DNA of 64,000 bases from Isoetes taiwanensis. Taxonomy: Eukaryota; Streptophyta; Lycopodiopsida; Isoetales; Isoetaceae. Where the stretch lies: contig JAJEKV010000315.1 of the NCBI GenBank assembly GCA_021234155.1, positions 248,001 through 312,000 of the forward strand. Direction: 5' to 3'. Position 1 is the stretch's first letter. Every line of letters begins with the position of its first letter. A program made the translations under genes and the position numbers. This document shows, piece by piece, positions 23,437-35,429 of this stretch. The notes under the pieces are model-generated. The model was not told the DNA's origin. It did not search any database and saw nothing but the letters and a program-made list of their open reading frames with translations.

Positions 23437-24082
23437 CAATCAAGGCTGTACATGGGACTTGTGAGTGAGTAACTTCAGTAATTTGTCCCATTCTAGTAGC
23501 CTGTACAAATGAATAAGATTATTAGACATCTGAAAGGACGCTAGATAAATGTATTTTAAGTGCATGTTTAAAATGAAATTCTGAAAAGTAGTACCTGGAA
23601 TGATTTTGGTGCAATGATTTTGAAAACTGAAAAGCAAACTATTTGAAGTTGGATACATGTGGCATATATCAGACTCTGTTTCCTAAAAAATGAAAACATG
23701 TTATATGTTGCCACAATAGTATTTAGAGCCTCCAACTACACAAGATCTTAAAACAGGGAAATTTTTGAAGCTCAAACATGCAACTTGGGCAAGCATAGTC
23801 GATTCCTTCCTTCTATTTTACTCAGAGCTCCTAAGCTTATAGTACTATGCATTTTAGCTTAATGCACTAACTAAAATTAGGAAAAACCAAGTAGGCTAGA
23901 GATGGCCTCACTTTAAACTTTATATATGAAATATGCCTTGTACAGACAAAAGCAAGAAGGCTAGAACATTTTAAATAATTAGATAAAGCTGTGTATGCTT
24001 ATTATTAGGTTGAATTAAATTGAATAGATGGATAGCAAAAAAATGCTTCTTATTGAGTACAAACAACAACGGAATAATCAAA
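23437..24082. other. Spacer between CACTA element and kinase pseudogene
   Basis: AT-rich and no gene seen. Before the transposon arrived this was contiguous with 13,921-13,997. Confidence 0.4.
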
Positions 24083-26342
24083 TCAAACAGTGATCAATCT
24101 CTTGGTGACGCTAATAGTAGTGGAACTGCCGGTTGAAGAAGTCTCCTGCGTTGACGAAGTCTCATATGTTGACTCTGCCCATCTAGCCATAGCTTCCCTG
24201 TTACCCATGACCACTAGTTCAGGAAATGGAAGGGTTCCTTGTAAGATTTGCACAATCATACCCATTTTAGGTCTTGCACAAGGATCTGCTTGAAGACATA
24301 GCTTGGCAGTCGTCAGCATCCTATTTGCTTCTTCTTCCTTCACTGTATCTTTTGGCAAACTGCTATCGATCAATGTACTCTCTGCTGCAATTTCGTACAC
24401 AGATTTTCCCCACTTAAGATTTCAATGAGTACCTTGCCAAAGCTGTAAACATCAGACTTATCTGTGAAACTGCCATCCAAACTTTCCGGTGCAAGATACC
24501 CAAAAGTGCAAGATACCCATGTTTGCTGTAACGTCGAAACTCTGATCTCTGCTCATCAGCCGAGATACTCCAAAATCACAGATTTTGGGTGTGAAACTTT
24601 GGTCCAATAGAATGTTCTGGGGCTTCAAATCCAGATGAATGACTTTTTCTTTGCAGCCATCATGCAGATAAGCCATGCCTGTCGCCACTCCAACAGCAAT
24701 ATTGAACCTAGTTTGCCAAGGAAGAGGCTCTGCAGCATCAAAGATCCATTTGTCTAAAGACCCATTCACCACATACTCACAAATTATCGCTCTGTGGGAG
24801 CCCTCTGCGCAAAAACCCAATAGCCGAACAAGGTGAAGATGGTGAATTTGGCTGAGAATGGATACTTCAGCATAAAATTGTTTCATCTTGTGATTGGAAT
24901 TGTCCAGCATTTTCACTGCAATTTCAGCCCCGTTTAGGAGGCCTTTATATACTGATCCAAATCCTCCAGCACCCAGTTTCTCCTGAAACCCATTGGTAAT
25001 TTCCTGAAGCTCCTTGTAAGAAAATCTTCTGACCATTAGTTCCGCTAGAGGGATCTCCAGCTCTTCGTCGTCCCTATCTTTTCTTCTTTTCTTAACTTTA
25101 CAGAAAATAAGAAGAGATGCAAGTGCTGCTAAAAGGAGAAAAACAGCAGCGCTTCCAACTGCAACTCCTATAACGAGTAGTTTGTTGCTGGAACTTTTGC
25201 CCAGCTTGAGAAAACAAGTTAAATTGCTTCCAGCACTTGTTTGAATTAGAGTATGCACGTCTTGTATAGGAAAGCAAGATCCACCCTGTAGAAAGAACTT
25301 AAGCAGTCAACACAATCCCCTGATTCCCTATTGCATACACCATATGCCCCGCAAGAATTTGGCAGATCGCATTTATTATCAAAAAACCTAGTGAGCTCCT
25401 TCCACGTTTTATCTGTATCTTGCCAACCATACAGAACAACATTGCCATCAGGTTGTAACCTCAAGAATGTAGCATAAGAAATGTCTTGTGTGGTTGTGCT
25501 GAAAACCATTCTGCGATCGTGAGTTGTTATGTTGGAGCAATTTGAAGGATCTATTTCATGAAAGGTATCAATCAGAGAAAAGTCCGATCTCAAATCTAGA
25601 CTGTAACGCCTTCCTCACTCCAACAAAGGGCAGCATAGATTGCTAAGGAAGAGTTTGCATTTGTAGCAGACTTCAAATTATCAACTCCAGAAGTGGTGAA
25701 AACCCAATAGGGAAGAGAGTCAGAGGAGTTATAAAAGAGTGCAATACCTGCAGGCTCCATAACAAGGGAATAAGCTCCCTCGGATGAATTGGTATCCGAA
25801 ACCCAGCTAACAAGTCTGCTTCCTCTTCTCAATATCTGCAGAAGTGTAAGAGTATCTGTTGGATAATCCCAGCTAGCCCATTCCGTTGTATAATCATCTC
25901 TGACCAGAACCATCCCTCCCTGTGGGGTTATTCCCAAGTATCGAATTCCTTTGCCGGTAGAATTGGTGGTCCAAACAAGCCGTTTGTCTGCATCTCGGAG
26001 GGAGAGGTTTCCTCCGTCGTCAAAGAGTAGCGAAGCATTTTCCCGAGCAGTCCACAACACCCGAGCAGGGGCAAAACTTTTTACTGGAAAATTTTTGTAT
26101 GCAACAAGGGAGAGCATGTATGCGTCGGATGTGAAGTTGACAAATCATAGCCCTATTAGCACATTAGCAGTTCGATTATTTCTGAATCCTGCAAATCTTC
26201 CTGTCAATCCGTTGCCCAAAGGATAGAGGAGGGCGGTGCTATTGTTATTCACAACAGCCTCCTGTCCAGCGTAATAATAAGAATTTTGTGCATGGGTAGA
26301 GAGGAGATTGCATAGGACTAGAAGAAGAAGAAGCAGCTCCAT
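24083..26342 (-). pseudogene. G-type lectin S-receptor-like kinase pseudogene (second copy)
   Basis: A close paralogue of the gene at 476-2976, on the opposite strand, with the same order: signal peptide MELLLLLLVLCNLL, B-lectin domain, transmembrane helix, kinase (GAGGFGSVYKG, HLDLKPQN, DFGVSRL) and C-tail. Its lesions compared with the first copy are: TGA in place of a Trp codon (26,145-26,147); a missing base near 25,603; loss of about 215 bases of the PAN-type module (junction near 25,279); a garbled 4-base expansion in the activation loop near 24,510 that removes the GTFGYLAPE register; and a 13-base deletion near 24,405. The kinase core preceding the activation loop is intact and lets the local scramble in the first copy be recognised. 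It cannot make a full receptor. Confidence 0.9.
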
Positions 26343-27299
26343 CGTTGCAAGAGAGAGGATTCTGGTAGAGGTCATTCTTTTGCCCCTAATCCGATAAACA
26401 AAAGCCAAATGCTAAGAAAATAGAATATAGATAGATGGCTTCAAAGTTAAAGAAAATTAAAGCAAATGGAGCCTACCGACAATATGTTATAGCCTAACAA
26501 ACACACCCAAGGACGATAATGTGAGGACGACTACGTCAAGATAAGTTGGTATCCATTCTTGTTTATTATCCAATGGGATGTCGACATGTGGCGATCATCC
26601 TAATCAAGAATGACAAATAGGTAGAGCATTCTTGAACGACCTGTTACAACAAGTTACCTACTTGAAAACCCCTGCTGTGGCTTCGCTGGATTTCTGAATC
26701 CGTGCTGTGGCTATGGCGGGCATAAGAGCCTGCAGCTTTGTGCCATGGTGAGCTCAAAATTTTCGCTAAAAATGCATCATCGCTGAAGCACTATTGATAA
26801 GCTTGAATCCGAAAATGCACTATAGCCAACCTTGAATTCCAATTTCGTTGGATTACACGATCGCTGATCTTGAATTCGTTGTTGCTTACCTTGACGCTGT
26901 GGAAGGCAAACAAGTCGCTGATTCCTGGCTTTGGCAGGGGGTGCTACTCCGCAACAGCGCCGATCGGTTGCGGTAGCCTGCTTCCGCCAGCTAGTAATTG
27001 GCTCCTTGTTTGCCTCCTCAAAACAAGTGGGAGGGCCTTTCCGTGATTTCTCGCGATCCATTCTAATCGAATGGCAAATCACTATGAAAACGGCCGAATA
27101 CGGTTAAATCCATTCTAATCCAGAATGGCAAATCACTATGAAACCAGTAGAATCCGGTTAACTTCTTGCCTTGACGTCGCGGAATAGGAAGGGATCAGGC
27201 ATTCTTGCCGACTCGGGTAAGGTAACCAGATGGGCAGAGGTGAAGGAAGGGGCACTCACCCGGGAGGCTTCAACCCATATATGCGACCATTGATCACAT
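26343..27299. other. Region upstream of kinase pseudogene and mixed intergenic DNA
   Basis: 26,343-26,480 matches the promoter of the first kinase copy. The rest has no gene. Around 27,057-27,165 a block of about 50 bases (ATTCTAATC-GAATGGCAAATCACTATGAAA) is tandemly repeated. A reading frame at 26,777-27,082 (-) is composition-biased and not convincing. Confidence 0.4.
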
Positions 27300-27715
27300 C
27301 TTCACACCTTTCGGGGCCACGGTGGGGACACGGGGAACCGTGGGGAGGGACCCCGTGACCGCCGCTTTGTGGACTTTGCAAAAGCTTTCGACCTGATGCC
27401 GGGGAAAAGTTGTGGGCAGTTACACCATCCGGGGCTCCCTATGGATCTGCAGACCTTGATGTCAAAGGGTCTGACGGTACGAGAGAAGGGCGATCATTGC
27501 CGTGACGCAGGTTGTCCCTCTCACCCACAACCTCTTTGGACTTTACATTGACTCATTTGCCTAGCTAACGATGGAGGGAGGGATGGTTGTCCTCTCTTGC
27601 ACCAGTCATCCGGTGACTCATCTATGCGGATGATGTGGACCTCTTGGCCCATACACCAGAGGGCATGCACACACCTAGATGCCCTGGACACATTCTGGGT
27701 ATAAGCACGCTAGGG
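27300..27715 (+). mobile_element. LINE reverse transcriptase fragment with YADD motif
   Basis: Plus-strand pieces in two frames read FVDFAKAFD (RT motif A, catalytic Asp; frame from 27,369) and LYADDVDLLAHTPEG followed by LDALDTFW (RT motif C; about 27,615-27,705). Frameshifts lie between them. The composition is GC-richer than the surroundings. The fragment at 63,472-64,000 reads like the part that normally follows this one, so both may come from one family. Confidence 0.7.
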
Positions 27716-28199
27716 TAATAAAAAAGGGCCATTCGAATACATTACATATAACGTTATATATTTTAATTATAGCAAGTTTTTGATTGCCATCATTAAAGAA
27801 AATGTCATTATTCGAGTGTACCAAAAATTCCCTCCATTTTGTTCCCCCTGTTTCTTGGCTAACCGAGTGGAGCAAGAATTGCTTTGTTTTCCGAAAATTA
27901 GCACTGCTAGATCGTTTGAACCGGCTCGGAGCACTGCATATCCGTGTGATCTGCCCTGTAAGTTTTGTTTTCTTTATTTTGTAGTTTTAATTTTCTGTGA
28001 TTTCAGTCCGAAAATGAATTTAAGAAGTAACAGAACTGGTTCTATGGATTAAAAATCGAAAAGCGTTATTTTTCAAGCTAAATCGATGTAGGTTTAACAT
28101 GAATATAAACAATGCGTTTGGTTTAAGGTCTGATCTTCAAATATTTTGGGCAAATTTATCTTATGAAATCAAATTTGTTGCTTTGTTCATTTTGCAGGT
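27716..28199. other. Intergenic or intron-like, no gene assigned
   Basis: AT-rich. It may include 5' exons of the Ulp1-like gene below, but no exon can be defended. Confidence 0.35.
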
Positions 28200-29869
28200 A
28201 CTGTGAACATGGCAAAGACCCCAAAGAAGACACCAATCAAGGGTTCAAGAAAGTCTCCAAGGACCGGAAAGCCTCCAAACAAATAAGAAAGCTTCAAGTT
28301 CGCATGCCAAAAGGAAATTTTACCTCGATGATACCGTGTTTTTACGAAGACAGCTCGCATAACTGAAATTTTTGTGATGTTTACGAAAGCAAAGATGATG
28401 CTATGGTAAGAGAGATATGGGGTGATGAAGCACCAAGCAGTGTATGGCTATAAGGATGATGTAATTGATATGAAGTGGGACAGAAGAATTACGCAAATGG
28501 TATGAATTTGCTTTTGGAAGAAAAGATGTTATGAATCACTATGTCCCTCTCAGATTGCGAAGGGCATTTGCATTGCATCCGAAAGGTGCGAAGTGGGTTG
28601 GGAAGATGTCAAAGCATAGGCGGATCGAAGCAAAAGGATTCTCGATCTATCTAGTGAGGTGGTGACGGTGAAATCTAGCAATGCAAATGCAAAAGCCCCA
28701 AGAACCCGACTAAGAGTTACACAAAGGAGCAATTAGAAGTTTTTTCAAGAACTTCTTTAGACAACAGATCTATTGTGAAAACATCTTTAAGCAAGAAATT
28801 AACCGAGTTAAAGGAAAGAAGGCAAGAGATCCTTGATACATTGAAGCACAAGGAAGGGGAGAGAGCGGTTTATATTAGGTTGGTCCAGGAAGCAGAGAGG
28901 AATGTTGAAGCAAAAATGGCAAAGATGGAGGATCAACAATCAAAAGCTGGACCAAACATCCGAAAGTGCAATAAGCATTGAGGATCAACAATCAAAACTG
29001 GACCAAACATTCAATAAGATTTCAGCACCTAAAATGGAAAGTTGAGGATGCTATCGAGCAAAAAGGAATCTAGAATGCGAGGATCGGCCGAAGCTCGAAA
29101 CATATTGACATGAATCTTACCGAATTGAAACATGTAGATGCAAAGATTGAAGCTACATGTTGATATGAGCTTCGACCGAGGCGTGAGACACAAAAATTAT
29201 GGAACTCAGGGAATTTTTAGATTATTCCTCGATCCTTACTTTGACCCCTCCTCTCAGTCTACAATTCTTGCAGATCGATTATTATTGTTCACTTTTTTCT
29301 TCATGTACATATTGTGAGCAATCTTTTTGGTGTGAATCCGGTGGTTACGGCACCCGCAGAACACCCTTATTGTCTCTTTGTGTATATCCTATCTTGCTAG
29401 CACAAAGATTTCATGTGTTGATCCCCATTTGCTCATGGAATAGCAATTTACTGTAGCACTTGGACCGCTTGCAACAAAAGGTTAGTACATGTACATTTGA
29501 ATTACAATTTCTTTTCTTATTTTAATAGTTAGATTCTTTTTTTTTGCATGAAGGTTTTAGGCTTGCATTTACATTGAGTATTTAGATACATAGTTTTTGT
29601 AGTTGGATAATGTGGGTTGATCATGTATAATCGCCAAATAGACTACTTATTTTTAAAGATGAGGGTTTTAATTTCATGTGCACATCAACTCGATAATGTA
29701 GGTAGCTAATTACTTGTTATTGAGAACTGTATAGTGTAGCAATTGGCGACGGATACATTGCTATTGTTGTGTCAAAATTACATTTTGAGTTATTAATGAA
29801 TACTTCATGACTCATCGATTAGGCGTAGTACAATATCGCTAGCTTTTTGTTTACATTGATTGTACTTGA

Positions 29870-30015
29870 ACAATGAATTTCAGAGTACATTCAAGACATT
29901 TCAACAGTACATTGCGTACATTTACTTGATAAATCGAGTACATTAGCGGATGGATACATTGGAGTACATTGTCGGGTTAATTTTTTCATTGGATCAGTAC
30001 TTGTAAAGTACATTA
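29870..30015. repeat. GAGTACATT-type motif cluster
   Basis: GTACATT occurs eight or so times, often as GAGTACATT, in about 140 bases. The reverse complement AATGTACTC is the unit of the array at 61,800-61,900 upstream of the transposase remnant. Confidence 0.55.
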
Positions 30016-30080
30016 AGAATACATTTCTTAGCTGATGATCTGATATACTCAATGTTTGACGATGGCAGGTGATTTTGGTA

Positions 30081-32108
30081 GCATTAGAGGATTTTTGAGG
30101 TCAATTAAGGGCCTTCTAAGAAATGCCAACATGGCATGCCGAACCTGTAGCCTCGGGCAAAAAGCCATCCCAAACCTATAATAATCTTTTGTCTTGTTCG
30201 TAACTGCTTTATTAATTACAAACAAGACAATAATAACATATGCGTGTGGCGGGAAAATTGGGGGGAAATTGGGAGGTCATATTTCCCTTGTTTGAGTCTT
30301 TATGCACTGCGGGATTGGCAAAGCGCATATCGAGCCTCCGGTAATGGATCAATCATGTTCGTTCATATCTTGCCGCTGCTTCCCCAAATCCGAGCATATC
30401 GAGCTTCCGGTAATGGATCAATCATGTTATTTATGCATGGAAGCTTACGGTCCAGCTATGGCGGTGCCCCTTTCTCATGCACCTCTAGGTTCGCTTATAT
30501 ACTCCATCGTATGTTTCTTCAATGGGAGACGAATTTGCCAGATGCTTTGGATTCGATGCAGTTCTTTCCCTGTGGTAATCATGGGTACTAAATTTTTATA
30601 GTAAATTCTTGGGCACCACTCGATTCCTCGCTTCAAGAAAAAGGGCAGCTCTAATAGTCCGGTGTGCAAAGGCCATGTGGACCGGTTTCCTCCACCTATC
30701 TGCAGGTTGCCCTCTTCTATAGCCGAGCTTGGAGTTTCTTTGTGGTTGTTCTATTCCATAGCTCTGTATTTTTAGAGATTTGGCGCCCTCTGCTTTGAGT
30801 GCTTTGCTCTGTATTTTTACAGATTTGGCGCCCTCTGCGTGGGTGTGGGTCGGATCCTTTGTTCAGCTCTGGCGAAGGAAGGAAGGTCCCTTATATTGGA
30901 AAAACAGAATGGAATTTAAGGTTTCTGTGGGCTCTTCTTTATCTGGTCTCCGGCATATCTACGAAATCTAAGAAGCCTGGAGCCAAAGCTGGGCCTTCAA
31001 AATCCTCTCACATTCAAGCTTTTAGGTGAGGAAGATGGCGTTTGGAATACGGGGCAAGAGTTCTTGGAGGAGGAACCGCATAAACGCGAATTTTACAAAC
31101 AGAGCAAGTCGAATTTGTCGAGAACTGCGGTGGGATGAATCTTTGGTTAACAATTATATGCATGGATTGAGTAAAGCAAATTGTTTCAATTCAAAGTTAG
31201 TCTTTAATCGTCTTTAACCCCATATATTATCATGCATTAAGCGCTCTTTTTCTTCCCTTTTCAAAAGCAAGCCCTTCCTCCGCCCTTCGCTTAAAATTAA
31301 ATCCGGCAGGAGGACACATAAAAAAGAAAGCTCCGCCATAGCCAGAGCTTGAATATGAACAAGGGGCTGACTACCCAATAAGCAGATATAAACCTTTCTC
31401 AGAAATCCCTCACTTTGCCATAGGTTATATTACAACTATAACCGTTGATCTTGCCTTCCTTATTGAAGCTCAAAGTGATGAAGAACTACCAGAACAGATT
31501 TTGGGAGCAATTAGACTTGCAGAAAAGGAAAAAAATGAACAAAAAGCTATAGTGGTCACGGTGCGAAAAGCATGTTTCCTTTGCCAAAAGGAGACGCTTA
31601 TTCGCACCGTGGGCACTATTTTGTTTAAGCACTTCACAATTTCACAATGGACTTAAAAGTATTTTATTTCACATCTTTGACACTATTTGTTGTATGTTTT
31701 GTTACCCATTGTAGCAACAAAACGATACATAAAATATTATGGAGTGGCAGAATAGACGTACTAATAAGAGAAGCTCATCAAATTTACTTCAACCGAATGA
31801 ACAAGGTGCATTGATTTGAGCATATCGATTTGAGCTCTCTTGGCACGAATTTGTGATTTAAGTTTTGAAATAAAAAACCTTGGGCAGGAATTGAGGGCGG
31901 GAGCATCATTATTGTTTCTGTCCTATCGTACCCATACCAAGAGGCACGGGGCACGTGCATTGCCGAACCTACCTAAGGGTGACACCTGGAAGGCACTTAG
32001 GAGGCTCGGTATAAAAATTCTGTACAAGCTCGGCTCCCCATTGCCCGCGAGCTTTTTGACGTGGCATCGAGTAAGGGCCCTTATTTGACCTCAAAAAAAC
32101 TCTAATGC
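30081..32108. mobile_element. 2.0-kb non-autonomous TIR element in the Ulp1-like gene
   Basis: The left end GCATTAGAGGATTTTTGAGG..CA..TAAGGGCC and the right end, reverse complement GCATTAGAGTTTTTTTGAGG..CA..TAAGGGCC, are inverted repeats matching over about 35-40 bases. The interior has no transposase. It has short duplications (GCATATCGAGC-TCCGGTAATGG at about 30,325 and 30,396; GATTTGGCGCCCTCTGC at about 30,778 and 30,823) and an apparently captured coding piece at 31,345-31,560. Same TIR family as 18,843-19,388. The target duplication is not clear. Confidence 0.75.
31345..31560 (+). other. Captured coding fragment, family not recognised
   Basis: An open stretch of 72 codons without ATG: ELEYEQGADYPISRYKPFSE, then IPHFAIGYITTITVDLAFLI, then EAQSDEELPEQILGAIRLAE. 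The even codon use and amphipathic pattern look like a real host exon carried in the TIR element. I cannot name the gene. Confidence 0.45.
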
Positions 32109-34440
32109 ATAAGGAAACCAGAAATGGGTATGATATTGTAGTCTTGTTAATCATGATCTCAAGTCTTTTTCTACTCTCTATTGTAGATGACAGCAAGAAG
32201 CCAACAGCACTTTCTTCCAAGGTATTGGATTTGACAGAAGGTCAGGAGGATTTGGGAAATACTTCTACATGGGCATCACCTGTAAACCTTGTAAAGTCTT
32301 TTGAGGAAGAGCTTGAGGTACCAGTGAAGTCCTCGGATACATGTAAGTAAATATCACATTTGATTGATTTACAATCCCTGGAATTTAATTTTCATGTCCT
32401 ATGAGCTTGATATGTCACTTGGAATTCCATATAGCCACGAGCATACCGATTCGAACATTTGTGGATTATGCGTGAGAGGTTCAAAAGTTAAAGCGTGAAG
32501 CGATGAGTTAATACTTTGCGGGTATGTTGCATCTTCTTTTTGCTTGTGTGTCTTGCAATTATTAAACACCATTTTTTTGTAGGTTCTTCAAGTTTTTTTT
32601 CTTCACAAGATAAAGTTTCATTTCTCGGGTCTTTCTTCACAATATAAATTTCCAGAGAAACCAATTTGGAAACCTATTAAGCCAATGCCATCATTTCAGC
32701 AGGAAATGAAAATGTTGTTGAGTGATGATTCAACAGGTATACCATTAACTTAAAATTAGGATTCACAATACTGATTAACTTTGGTGACTAATTTATGTAG
32801 AAGTGTTGGAAATTGGTGAATCTTCTGCAGCCTTTGTTCAGGCAACCATTGAAAAGATAGAGGATAGTAGCCATATTAAGGGAGAGGAAGAGATGGTGGA
32901 GGTACAAGAGATCCAAAAGGATGATGTGGCAGTGGAGGAAACGAACCGAGGAAACAAAAATTTGAGGAAACAAAGATTGAGGCCACTAAGGTTGATGACA
33001 TAGAGGAAACCAAGGTTCGGGAGACCAAGGTTGTTAAGCGGGGGAGAAGCAGACAAGAAAAAGGAAGGAGTGCATGCAAAATACAACTTCAACCAAAAGG
33101 TGAATATTTATTATGTTAGTTGAAGCTTTTAAAGTGTAATATCTGAACAATTTTATGATGACTTCTGCAGGACTAGAAGCCAAACATCATCTGAAAGTGC
33201 TCGATCTGGAGATGACAAAGCACAGGAGAGTAAGTAAGATTCTGTTGTAGTTGCAATTCATTTGTCTCTCAATAATGCAACTTTGGTTTATAGAGACACT
33301 GAGAGCTTGTTGAAAATAGTTCCATGCTACCCTTTCCAAAGAAAAAGCCTCTAATCAAGGTGACTAAATATTGTGTGGAAGGTCTTTGCGAGAGACAGCA
33401 CATGTCCAACGCATATAGACATATTTGGAAGGTAACTTGACCGATTCTTTTTTTGCATTATGGTTAACTCACCGAACATCTAACCTCACTTGCTTTGTGA
33501 ATAGGTATCGATTAGCATTATGCCCGACAAATGGCGTGATGCATTTTTTTCTTCCCTCGGAGAATTTCTTAGCCTACGAAACGACCTTTAACAAAGCTGT
33601 CATCCGATGCAACTCGATGGTACGATCTGGATTGGTCACGTAGTTCAAAAAAAGGGCTTGAGGAATCATATTGAGCAAATGCGATTACATTATGATTCCA
33701 ATCCAGATTGAGGATCCTATGCACCATGCATTGGTCATCATTATTTTAGATAAGGCCAAGAATCAGTAAAGCACCCCTTTGTCTTCTCCGGCTATCCTTA
33801 TTACGAACTTCGCTAAAAAGAATGTGCGGGTTGACACGAGGATGGTTATGATGTAAGTGCACTCACTATTAATTGATGTAATCTTTGCATAATTACGATG
33901 TTATTTTCTATTGCAGGCTTCATAAAGATATCATTCTGACATTGACTAATTCAGTTCTCGTAAGATTGATATTTATGTGAAGAATTCGAGAGAAAGAAAT
34001 TAGACCGAGGTTCCACAACAAGGTGACTGGCCTCCCTGTGGTCTTTATGTCATGGCTTTATATGCAAGCCTTTGTGGATGCCCAGTGCGGGAGCTAAGAG
34101 CATGGTGAGATAACATATCAACAATTGCTTTTTATATAATATTTGATTTCGAAAACTATTTGTTTTCATTCTTTTGATTCTCTTGATTGGTTTGATGCGG
34201 AGTATGCATGTCCGAGGAGACATGTGCTCATTAAGGCTATGATTAATTATAAGAGCCATCTCATCGAAACAGGCACTACTAGCACCTGTAAGAGAAGCAT
34301 GGTAGTGCTTAACTTCTTTCATAACTCTTTATCAAATGAGGCCAATTGGCTTTTTCTTATTGGAAACAACACTAAGCCATTTGGCTTTATGTAATCTTGA
34401 TAATGTAATCAATGAATGTTTGCAATCCTAGTGCTCTTGT

Positions 34441-35079
34441 ATGTTAATTATATTTTGCTTCCTTACAGGACTCCTAATATTTGAGATCCAAGGTGTTACG
34501 GGTTACTTTTATAGAACTCCGGGAATCAATATTTCCTCTTACAAGCCCATAATTACTGAGAACATGGAGTTTTCTCTGAGACCAACAATGAAAGCAATGC
34601 TTCAATATGCCTCCTTTCATTGGGATTTGCCATATGGCCAACTCTCCCCCTTAGATATCATAACATCAATTTTGGACAAGCTCTATGAAGATGGCATCCC
34701 AAAATTTAAACTTGTTTATGGAGCAGAGAGATGTTGGGGACTTCCTTACACAAATTCGGTTGGTGTAACCCCTCAAGTAGTATTTATGGATAGTATTGTC
34801 ATTGAATATCCTAAATACAATGGTCGATTATGTGGTGTGTTTGAGTCTAAGCACAAAGCTCTTTTCAACAAAGAAAGTTATGTTTGTGTGCCACTATGGA
34901 CACCTTTGATAGAGCGACAACCATCATCATTCTTATTTGATTGGTTGGTAGGGTTGAAATATGCACCAGATTTTACCAATTACATAAAGGAGCATAAGTT
35001 GGATGACTCTTGGGACATATATGGTGACATTATCATCAAGACTATAGTGGATGAATCTGGTGAAGATATGAGCGAATAA
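34441..35079 (+). CDS. Unrecognised protein, about 212 aa or longer, beside a convergent transposase
   Basis: An open frame of 212 codons, much longer than chance for this composition. It has no signal of a known family. Features are a hydrophobic N-terminus (possibly only because the true first exon begins after TTACAG at 34,469), many aromatic residues (YFYRTPG, RCWGLPYTN, SYVCVPLWTPL, FLFDWLVGLKYAPDF) and an acidic end. In unit B the corresponding frame does not stop at the same place: near 35,064 unit A has GAGCGAATAA where unit B has GAACAGAATAA, which extends the frame about 15 codons (to 46,158 in B). The stop in A may thus be a consensus error. It lies about 150 bp after the Ulp1-like region and converges with the transposase at 36,110-37,300. 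It is likely transposon-borne. Function unknown. Confidence 0.5.
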   Translation: MLIIFCFLTGLLIFEIQGVTGYFYRTPGINISSYKPIITENMEFSLRPTMKAMLQYASFHWDLPYGQLSPLDIITSILDKLYEDGIPKFKLVYGAERCWGLPYTNSVGVTPQVVFMDSIVIEYPKYNGRLCGVFESKHKALFNKESYVCVPLWTPLIERQPSSFLFDWLVGLKYAPDFTNYIKEHKLDDSWDIYGDIIIKTIVDESGEDMSE

Positions 35080-35429
35080 AGGCCCTATGTACAATGCCTT
35101 TGATAAACCGAATACGCTTTCTTTGTAACTTTTCTAGATGTGGATTTGCTTTCATAACTCTTTTGAGTACTTGTTAAATTATATCTATTATTAATATTAT
35201 TATGTAAGATTTTGTGGCGTGAGTCATAGATAGGTACACATGTTAGGTGGGTACTGCGCTGCGGTGTGGGCGGGGAGTACCCTAATATCGCTCATCTTGT
35301 ATTTATTCGGATTAATATTAGTTAATTTGATCTTCAAAAAAAAAAAAAAAATTATATCTATTATTAATATTTAAGGTTGAGGAAGTTTTAGATTTAATAC
35401 TTTATAAATGCTAATAATTTTTAACTTTT

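Larger units (their letters stand above)
28200..34290 (+). pseudogene. Ulp1-like (C48) cysteine protease gene of transposon type, split by an insertion
   Basis: Coding-like blocks on the plus strand: a basic Lys/Arg/Ser/Pro N-terminus beginning at ATG 28,208 (MAKTPKKTPIKGSRKSPR); a helical charged block (28,775-28,975); then, after the 2.0-kb TIR element, exons at about 32,187-32,343 and 32,800-33,100 (acidic, E/V-rich); and a protease region at 33,480-34,290. The latter shows IEDPMHHALVIIILD (His of the catalytic triad, about 33,700-33,750) and QQGDWPPCGLYVMALYASLC (the Gln and Cys region, about 34,018-34,080), then AEYACPRRHVLIKAMI. Ulp1 domains of this sort are common passengers of plant Mutator- and CACTA-like elements. 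The intron pattern is unclear and several frames are broken. No transposase of its own was found on this strand. Confidence 0.55.

Noticed and set aside
26777-27082. 101-codon minus-strand frame
   Set aside because: No family resemblance, basic and biased composition, no conserved counterpart.
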